DNA from: Eurosta solidaginis
Taxonomy: Eukaryota > Arthropoda > Insecta > Diptera > Tephritidae
DNA length: 64,000 nt
Direction of reading: 5' to 3'
Assembly: GCF_040869045.1 (NCBI RefSeq)
Contig: NC_090319.1
Location: 377,471,601 to 377,535,600 of the forward strand
In this document: positions 56,481 to 64,000 of the stretch, in pieces
How positions within the stretch are numbered: position 1 is the first letter of the stretch
How the letters are laid out: each line of letters opens with the position of its first letter
Notes under the pieces: model-generated
Database searches by the model: none
Seen by the model: only the letters and a program-made list of their open reading frames with translations
What the model was told of the DNA's origin: nothing
Program-made: the position numbers and the translations under genes

Positions 56481-57090
56481 AGTAAGGTTGTCTAAGTTCA
56501 GGTGCAGCCGAATGTTATATGCTCAGTTGAGAGCTACTATTGCACATTTTATTTATTTTTATCTATTGGCTAAATTATTATTATTATCATAAAAGTATGT
56601 AGGCGTAGTCATTCTTTTTAGCTGTTTTTATTGTTTTAGCGATAAAGACTCTCCGAACGTTTTGGGAATTGTTATCGATATTGATGTTCCTTTGCTGTAC
56701 ATAGATCCGTTACGTTTCACTAGCTCAACGATTTCGGGAGCAATTTAACATGACCATATTAAGCCTTCTAATCCATCGTGTGTCCACCCTCAAATTCCGT
56801 AAGGAACTTAGGGTCGGCAGAGCCAAATATGTGAATGAAGGATTCATATCTGTAGCAAGATTCTCCGGGCATAGGTTAGGTAGACAATTGGGTTGCGTAA
56901 GCTGTGAATTGAGCTATTCAAAACCTTGGATCCGTATTTCGCTCATTTTAAAATGGCGATCTGAGGTAAGTGTGAAGAAACCCATATACCAAATTTCAAT
57001 AAGGTATATTAAAATTTTCTCAAGTTATCGTCTTTACAAGTGAACGGATTTCTTTTTTTTCATTCTGATCATTCTGTGTCAAATTGCCGT
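56481..57090 (-). mobile_element. DINE-1-like element, copy H, truncated and interrupted
   Basis: Starts AGTAAGGTTGTCTAAGTTCA, a decayed hairpin and TATATGCTCAGTTGAGAGC. The interior is replaced at 56625-56945 by the short hairpin repeat; the rest (TCTCAAGTTATCGTCTTTAC) ends without the usual terminal inverted repeat. Confidence 0.6.
56625..56945 (+). mobile_element. Short interspersed hairpin repeat nested in copy H
   Basis: TTTTAGCGATAAAGACTCTC, GTTATCGATATTGATGTTCC, then TAGGTAGACAATTGGGTTGC follow the order of the repeat at 1985-2320. Decayed stem. Confidence 0.6.
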
Positions 57091-59880
57091 ACTGCAATTG
57101 GGCTCTACCTTTAGTTTCATAAGCGTTACTCATAAAAATGTATCAAAGTACGTAACCCTCCTCATCCCTCATCTGGCCACTCTCCTTTCCGCCTGCACAA
57201 TTACGGATAGTAGCCATTATCCGCACAAATATATCAAAATTGTACAAATTGACTATATCCTATAACAAGTATTAATATCTCTCATTGCGATGGAGCCTCA
57301 TTTATAACTCGCTTGCCAAATGGACCCTGCTTGCAAATTGAACTGAACTTTTGCCGAAATTTTGTGGTTATCTCACACTTACTCCGCCCGTGGTGTATAT
57401 TTCTCATCGTAAAGATTTTTATTACATATCTCTGGGAACGCGGTACGTATTGGGTGAGAAGGCTCTTACTTGGTAGAGTGCGCACATTCAGGATGCTGTT
57501 ATTTGTCTGACTCATGACGTCATCTATTTGAAGCTGAAGACACCAAACATGGTTTAAATAAAATGCAGTAGAAACTTAAATTATTTCAAGTTAATTAAAA
57601 ACTTTTTAATTCATTTATTTTCGTAAGTTGATTGGCTGAAAATGCGACGATGATGCAGATAATTAATATGGAATTTTTGTAAATATAAAACTTATTGCAT
57701 GCACGCAAAGTATTTAACTTTCATTTTCTGCAAATACAGATACTTTAAAATAATTGTACGTATATTACGGTGCCCATCATTTCTAAACTCGTGCCTACTT
57801 TTAAGTTGAACCTCAGTATGAAAATATGAAACTGATATAAGCATATTGTTTTGGCTCTTCGTTCGCTGAGGACGCATTACTCGCTTTATACATATGGTGA
57901 TAAAAGTGCTTAAGAAAAACGGGAAAGGGCAGAAGAGCTTGAGAGTGAGAAGAGAGAGAGGGAAGGAAATGGAAAGACTTAGAAAAAGAAAAAGATAATG
58001 AGCGAGGAAAGATTCGAGCCAGAAACAGACGTGCAGGGATAGAGTTATAGAAAGGAAGGAGCGATAAGGCATAGCAGCAAGGAAAGAGGAGAGGAGATCT
58101 AAAGGGAATGATAAATAGACAATTTCGAATTTTTTTAGATGCCTTAGCTCGGAATTCGGATGAAGAACACTCTACCCATTTCATATAATATTACGTGAAC
58201 AAAGTTAATAAAGACATGGGAGTTTTTGAAATAAATTTTTTATAGGCATATATTCTGAGATAGTTCGTTCTTAAGAGGAAATTTGAAAATGCCTTAATTC
58301 AAATAAATTCTGACAAAAAGAGTTCTTAAAAAAATTCTGAAGTAGGCCGCTCTTAGAAGAAATTAAAACAAATTTTATATAGGGGGTTTTTTAAGAACTA
58401 TGTCATACGGCGTTTGAGAAACGACAGCCGAGATAGAGTCCCACTTCAATCAAAAGTCGATAAGAAGAACACTACTTACTCATATAAATCAGCAGGTATG
58501 ACTCTCGGAGGGCTATCCCGAACAGAAACTGTTTTGTTTTTTTTTTGTCATACAAAAAGGAACACCCTAATGAGTATGTGTGAACTTCTGAATGTAAATG
58601 CTAGTTTTTCTTTCGTTCTCTTTGTTACTCCAGCCGTAGAATGAATTATCGTTTTAGCACTAATGAGATACGTTAAACTGACATTAATTTTCAGATATTC
58701 TTTGATGTAAAACTTATGGGTCCAAATGTTTGGGATTATCGGCTTATAGTATTTAGAAATCTAGCTATGTCGAGTATGATTTCAGCTGAAAGCGACATGT
58801 AGATTGGTTCAGGCTTAACTTGGAAAATCAAGAGGCGCCGATTCTCCCGAAAGGTCAATAGTGACTATTTATAGTGTTGAAGCGAGTAGTACCAAGGTTG
58901 TTGACTGAAACCAAAATCGAGTGGGAAGTAAAATACTATTCTTGGTTTAAGTCACCGCCTATAGATGAACACGAACAATATGATTATTTATTGGCACAAG
59001 ATAAGCCTTAAAAAATTGATACGACTAACATCGTCCTTCCAACTAAAAGCAAGAAAGATCAGTTAAATAGTAAAAGTCCATGACTGTGACACCGTTCATG
59101 CTCAAAACATTTGAGAAGCTTAAAGATGTGTAAATGTATAAAGTGGATCATGGAAAGAGCATCAGTAAATTGCTCTGTTGGCCCGATAACAGGCAAGTGA
59201 CTTCAAAGGATTCATTTTCTGATAAATTGGGTGCGTTGTGGTGTACATGAATGAGCAATTGATATTGGGGTAGACCAGCAATGAAAGGAAGGCAGTTTTT
59301 TTCACAAGTATTACCATATAATCCTCCAGCGGATATCCAAGTGATCGCGCCTCCATTTTTGGGCTTAGAAATGCCTCCTTTTTTCGCAATATTTTGGTTA
59401 TGACATCCGCTTAAATCCATTGTACCACACTTCCAATTCGAGGGATGGAACGGGTTTACTCGGTTAGCTCCGCATCACATTGACAGTCATTCTACGGCTC
59501 GGAAGCGTTCGACAATTCTTAATGTTATTATTCTATACAGTCAGGGGATTGTCTTATTTTCTGTACTTTGTGCCCGCTTTTACTCATCTTCTCTTATTGG
59601 AATCGCCTGCGCACCCTCGTCAGGCTCTCTTACTTTTCGCCACTTTAACTCCTAATAGCTGACTCATCGCTTGTAGGGGTATATCTTTCAGGGATTGTGA
59701 CAATATTCTCCATATCTATCTCTCCTTATTTTAGTGAAATTTCGTCTCGTTCGATTTATCAACTTCCTAGCAAAACGGGCTCGGTGCTGCTTTACGAGGT
59801 AGTAGCTTGCCCGAAAAACTATGCGCTGCCCGAAAATTGGTTTGGCTACATTTAAAAAGTGATATAAATATTCTCTTTCT
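57091..59880. other. Unassigned 2.8-kb stretch
   Basis: No gene supported. A purine-rich tract at 57905-58115 (AGAGAGAG, GGAAAG units) produces low-complexity frames on both strands. A 90-codon minus frame (59148-59420) has no domain I can name. Confidence 0.4.
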
Positions 59881-59936
59881 CACTCCAACTCCCACTCCCA
59901 CTCCCACTGCACTTCCGCTTCCTCTCCCACTCAAAA
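59880..59936. repeat. CTCCCA microsatellite
   Basis: Imperfect hexanucleotide run, including CACTCCCACTCCCACT. Confidence 0.7.
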
Positions 59937-60076
59937 ACTAAACTAAGTTGTCTAGAGTTGGGATTCATTTTTACATTCCCGAAAAGTTCAAGTGGGCTAT
60001 GTTATCACAAATCCAGCAAATTAGGAAACTTTAAAACACGATGCCGTTTTTTGATTTGAATTTTGAGTTTTCGGGG

Positions 60077-60192
60077 GCCAGTTCGTACATAAACTTAATG
60101 TTCTCTTAGAACTCCCATCATTGCTCATATATTAAGAGTACATCCTAATGATGAGTGTTGTTAGAGAACATTCAGTTTATGTAGGAACTGGC
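60077..60192. repeat. 116-bp near-perfect hairpin
   Basis: The left arm starting GCCAGTTCGTACATAAACT pairs with the right arm ending AGTTTATGTAGGAACTGGC. Arms are ~47 nt with about six mismatches and a ~22-nt loop. It could be a very small inverted-repeat element or, if transcribed, a structured RNA; nothing here decides. Confidence 0.7.
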
Positions 60193-61900
60193 TATTTCGA
60201 CCTAACCTTTCACACAAAATTGCTAATTGTAGAAGTTTTTTATAAGAAACTAACTATAGGAAGTGTAAATGGCATATAAGTACCATCATTGCACTGAGTA
60301 AGGCGTTCTGGGAGTGTGCGTAGAACAACTTTTTAGTAAATAACACATACCCTAATTCTTACAAATTGAACACATCTTCTCAGTAAACCCTAACCATATC
60401 AAAACAAAAAACACGTAGATCACACTGTGTTTATAATGACCACCAACAGAAATGCAATTAAGAAACCGATTAAGATGATCCAAACCAGTACACAAAGTGC
60501 TGACAATTGTAATTTTGCTCACATTGTGGTATATGTACCACTTTAATTAAAATGTAGGTATATATAGAATGTAATAAAGATTTCTAATGTTATTAAAATT
60601 GTACAGCACTGGTTTAAATCATTATTTTTCAATTTTAAAGCGCAGGTCACTAAAGATGTATGCGTGAAACAAATTTGAATGAGAAAAAATAAACAAAAAA
60701 TTTAATCAAATACAATTTTCACAGCAAAATGAAGAAAGAAATTGGATTGATCAAATACAGGCAGATGATACAAAATTGAAAATGAACATGAAAAACCGCA
60801 ATGCATCAAAGTGAAGCAAATGATATATGGAAACAAACACACATACATACATACATACGCACCAGTTAGAATTCCTCTTTAAACTAACTGAAATATGCTA
60901 ACAAGCAAAATTAGTGTAAAAGCATAAAAAGGGATATAAAAAAAAACTTTCAATGTTTCACTCTTGACCACATTTTTAATCTCCGGCATGTTTGAAGCAA
61001 CAACAAAAAAAAGTATATCATGCACTGGCAACAGATAGCGCAGCGCACCCAATGTACACAAGTAAAATGAAGTAGTGAATTGCAATGAAATACAAAAGGT
61101 TTGCCGAACAACAACAAAGTGATAATAAGAAACTGTAAAAATTGTGAATTGAAGAAATGTGTAAACACAATCCCATTTTGTATAAATACATTTACGCAAA
61201 CACTAGACGGTTTCAGAAATTTTACTTTTTACTCACGGTATGTTGAAATACAGAATGCTAGCGTAAATAAAGTCACTACACTTTACAGTCAAACGTACCA
61301 GTTGTATACTAGATGAAAACTAGCTTTGTCCAAATTCCCAGCCAGTTCGAGTTCTGTCTTTGGTATATTTAACACGCAGATATCTTACGAAATATCAGCT
61401 GCTAGTTTCTGAACCAGCATCATACCAGATGACATACAAATCAGCATATGACTCAGAGTCATAACAATCGGCATAGCATGCTACTTGGTCTATGATTCAA
61501 GATCATATGAGTAGACATTTCAATTGAACTAGACATCAGCTGAATGCCGTTTGATATACTAATCGGTTCATACACCAGCGCTCTACTTGTTAATATACTA
61601 GTTTATGGTACAGTAGTCCTATTCGTGTTGAAAAATCATGCGAAAATGATTACATTAGCTAAAATTAATTTCATCAATCATAAAATATAAAAAGTGAGCT
61701 CAAGATTCTAGTCAATTAAATATTCAAACACCAACAAGTATGAATAAGCCCAAAAAATTTGAAACAATAAACTTCAATGTTTGCTGAGTAGTTTGGCCTT
61801 TGACTGCAGGGCCAATTTGGGAACAATATAGAACGTGGTGGGCTTGTTGTAAGCGAAATCAGACAGCAAATTAAGGTAAGGCAGGGCGTGTTTTCAATTT
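60193..61900. other. Unassigned AT-rich sequence
   Basis: ACATACATACATACATAC at about 60842. No gene recognised; a 106-codon minus frame (60879-61199) is Phe/Leu-rich and unconvincing. Confidence 0.4.
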
Positions 61901-61904
61901 GTTA

Positions 61905-62290
61905 TCGAAGTGTAAGCGGTTTGTTATCGACGACTAATCGGTAAAACGTCAATAGGAAATCACCGACACATCTGTAATCCGTATTTAAACAAGCCGATAA
62001 GAAACCTGTAAGAAGCTGATGATAGTCGCGTTCCCGAAATGGTTGGGTTAGTACCTTAATAGTGCTTGTTAGCGGAACTTACCGGATCTATATTCGGCAT
62101 AGGACTATGAACATCGATTATACTCCCCAAAGACTTCGGGGAGTGTCCTTATCACTATAACAACAACAATAACAAGCCGATGACTCAACGATAAGAAACA
62201 TGTGGCAAACCGTTTATTCGACGATAAAAGTTCGCTATCGATTCCTAAGCCATATATTTTCGGTATCATTTGTTATCGATCAGAAGCCGG
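61905..62290. repeat. TTATCGA-type degenerate repeat island, interrupted
   Basis: Units such as TTGTTATCGAAGTG and TTGTTATCGACGAC occur before and after the inserted short repeat (62035-62175). Confidence 0.55.
62035..62175 (-). mobile_element. Short interspersed hairpin repeat fragment
   Basis: Reverse complement of the family head: ACTCCCCAAAGACTTCGGGG forms the conserved stem, followed by TATCACTATAACAACAACAA. It splits the TTATCGA island. Confidence 0.7.
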
Positions 62291-63060
62291 CGAAGTTCTT
62301 CTGTGATAAAATTACATCTGGTTTGACCTCAATCTTCGGCGAGTTCTAGTTAACATAGTTACCTCATCCTCTCTTTTTTTCTTACTTTATATTTTCTTTC
62401 ACAATAGCCTCCGTTCGCTCTTTATTTTTCTTCTGCTGCTTTATCTCTCACTCCTTTCTTCGGGTTCCTTAGTAACTCTCTCCTTCTAATTCTCTTTAAC
62501 CGTCACTCTCTCCCTAACTTTTAGCTCAAGAAAATCCCACCGTTAATAAGATGTTGTCTTGGTACGCTTCCTAAAGAAAAGTGAAATTATGGGCCGAGTA
62601 ATAGGGGTAAATTCAGCAAGGCCAGAAGGGGTAAACTACTGTCGGTTGAGAGCTATACAGCAAAGCGGGACACCGGGAAATACTTGAGCGCAAACGCCAG
62701 ACTTAGAGAAATATTATCAAGGGATTCTGCTCGCTGACTTCTTCCAATGGTTATTAAAAAAGCGTTAACAGCCTTGTGGATGGAGCGATTCCTATTTTCT
62801 TATCTTGAAAATGCGTGATACGCGAAATAACGGTGAAGTAAGGATGAAGTATTCTGTCAAATACTTGGAGTTAAACGAAAAATAGGGCTGTTAATGATTT
62901 CAGTGTCTTTCAGAGGAAAAAAGGAAGAGTGGCGTGGTGGTATGCACCTCGCAAGCTGCTTAGGAGTTTAGTATCTACTCGCTTGCTAGTACCACTTGCT
63001 TGTTACATTAATGAGAAGAATTGTGGAAGATATGGGCCATTTTTGCTTCAACATATCTGA
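62291..63060. other. Unassigned sequence
   Basis: A pyrimidine-rich CTCTC/TTCTT tract runs at 62365-62520. The part 62560-62900 has a higher GC content and may be retrotransposon-derived, but I recognise no domain. Confidence 0.35.
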
Positions 63061-63064
63061 CTGT

Positions 63065-63260
63065 AGATGTTGCTGTTGTTGTTGTTGCAGCGATAAGGAC
63101 ACTCCCCGAAGGCCTTGGGGAGTATTATCGATGTTGATGATCCTTTTCCGGATGCACATCTGGTACGTTCCGGTAACAAGAACCATTAAGGTTCTAGCCC
63201 GACCATCTCGGGAACGATGAAACCTTCTAGACCATACCACCAACCCACACTCTGTATCCA
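63065..63260 (+). mobile_element. Short interspersed hairpin repeat, well-preserved head
   Basis: TGTTGTTGTTGCAGCGATAA then ACTCCCCGAAGGCCTTGGGG, the best preserved stem of the family (perfect arms ACTCCCC/GGGGAGT), then TACGTTCCGGTAACAAG and CCCGACCATCTCGGGAACGA. The distal part is missing. Confidence 0.75.
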
Positions 63261-63261
63261 T

Positions 63262-63780
63262 AATAAGGCTAGAGGTATTCTATAATTCGTGAAGAGATGG
63301 CCTAAAGAATTTAGTGACCCTTATATAACCAAAACCCATTTTATCACATTAGTTAGACCCATACTAGAATACGGATCAATAGTCTGCAATCCGCGATATC
63401 AAGTTCATGCAAATAGGCTTGAGTCAATACAGAAGTAATTTTTACTTCTTTCTTTGAGGCATTTTCATTGGGACTCTGCGTATAATCTTCCACCTTATAT
63501 TAGTCGGTTAAAGCGTATCAATCTTCCAAGTTTCGCTAGTTGTAGAGAAATGCTAGGCGTATTATTTATGGCTAAAGTACTGAATGGACTAATTTCTAAC
63601 CCCTTTCTTTTGAACAAAATAAACTTCAATGCCCCATCACGCACTTCAAGACAATACAAACCTCTTCTCTTGAGGCACTGCAGAACTAATTTGAATTAAA
63701 TGAACCTTTTCGGTGTTTGTGTCATGATTTTAACTCTCATTCGAATTAATTTGATATAACGGATTCACTTTTTAGTGTAA
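63262..63780 (+). pseudogene. Jockey-type retrotransposon C-terminal fragment
   Basis: Frames read ITLVRPILEYGSIVCNPRYQ, LESIQK, a stop, then LRHFHWDSAYNLPPYISRLK, INLPSFASCREMLGVLFMAK and FNAPSRTSR. This matches the end of Jockey-clade reverse-transcriptase polyproteins (RPILEYAS.VW.P... and NLPPY..RL..INL..L..RR). A stop splits it at about 63437 and the upstream polymerase is absent. The short hairpin repeat abuts its front end. Confidence 0.7.
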
Positions 63781-64000
63781 TGAAAACTGTCCGCTCCTAT
63801 CTCAACTCGTAACAAAACAAAAAACAAAATTTTTTTTATATGCTAAAAGCGTTAACTTTTTACAATTTACTATATGTGACCCGGCCTATGAAAAGGTGGC
63901 TTATGACTAAAAAAAAAAAAATGGCGAGAAACAGCTGTTAAAGATAAATAATGCATTTCTTCAGTTTCTTAGTAGTAGTAATTTTTTTTTGAGTCATAAG
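63781..64000. other. Unassigned AT-rich right edge
   Basis: Nothing recognised. Confidence 0.4.

Noticed and set aside
57692..58184. Leu/Phe/Ser-rich frames of 126 and 123 codons on the minus strand
   Set aside because: They lie over a purine-rich simple tract and overlap each other in different frames; compositional artefact.
59148..59420. 90-codon minus frame resembling a transposase end
   Set aside because: I could not match any catalytic block (no DDE-type acids in the right spacing); left unassigned.
61380..61600. Cluster of CATATGA/TCATATG and ATACCAG words
   Set aside because: Short words only; no extended inverted or direct repeat on closer reading.

Overview
The window looks like nuclear DNA of a higher (brachyceran) fly, most probably a tephritid fruit fly. 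The evidence is one insect cuticle gene of the Tweedle family with a dipteran-style promoter and intron, and an AT-rich background full of interspersed families of the fly type: DINE-1-like (helentron-associated) elements with runs of GTCCGTCC, a tRNA-headed SINE, PIF/Harbinger, hAT and Tc1 relics, and non-LTR retrotransposons. The genus is inference; no database search was possible. Nothing prokaryotic or viral-genomic is present, and most six-frame ORFs of 60-130 codons are chance frames in repeats.

Layout. 0.4-2.7 kb: a decayed hAT element holding a SINE, a DINE-1-like copy and another short repeat. 3.6-8.4 kb: SINE and retrotransposon scraps, a complete solo LTR (4898-5372), and a long DINE-1-like copy (5874-7814) that itself carries a 177-bp retrotransposon tail. 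8.4-10.15 kb: a 5'-truncated non-LTR element on the minus strand with a perfect 12-bp target duplication. 11-18.5 kb: simple-repeat islands, another DINE-1-like copy, a PIF/Harbinger derivative and the 5' end of an LTR element (minus strand) related to the solo LTR. 18.5-23.2 kb: a second DINE-1-like family, a 1-kb degenerate minisatellite and a 950-bp foldback element.

23.6-29.6 kb is the only confident host gene: a Tweedle-family gene with a TATA box, a short signal-peptide exon (23821-23908), a 4.3-kb intron loaded with transposon relics (non-LTR tail, Tc1, PIF/Harbinger) and a long second exon (28221-29245), followed by poly(A) signals. It predicts a 370-residue secreted protein.

29.7-44.5 kb is foldback DNA, Jockey-type and other reverse-transcriptase relics, a 1.7-kb DINE-1-like copy, and islands of ~16-20 bp degenerate repeats. 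44.5-46.2 kb has an inverted repeat next to a tandem array of ~156-bp units, each carrying a motif resembling the insulator-protein CTCF site. 47.6-57.1 kb has four more DINE-1-like copies and a well-bounded hAT-type transposon (50141-53965; long terminal inverted repeats, 8-bp target duplication) with a dead transposase and a nested DINE-1-like element. 57-64 kb is mostly unassigned, with a 116-bp hairpin and a Jockey-type 3' fragment at the right edge.

No multi-gene system was found. The most informative signals are (i) subterminal inverted repeats of the DINE-1-like copies, which differ between copies yet usually match within a copy, (ii) the CTCF-like array, and (iii) layered insertions datable from target duplications, including one whose empty site is preserved in a paralogous copy 27 kb away.
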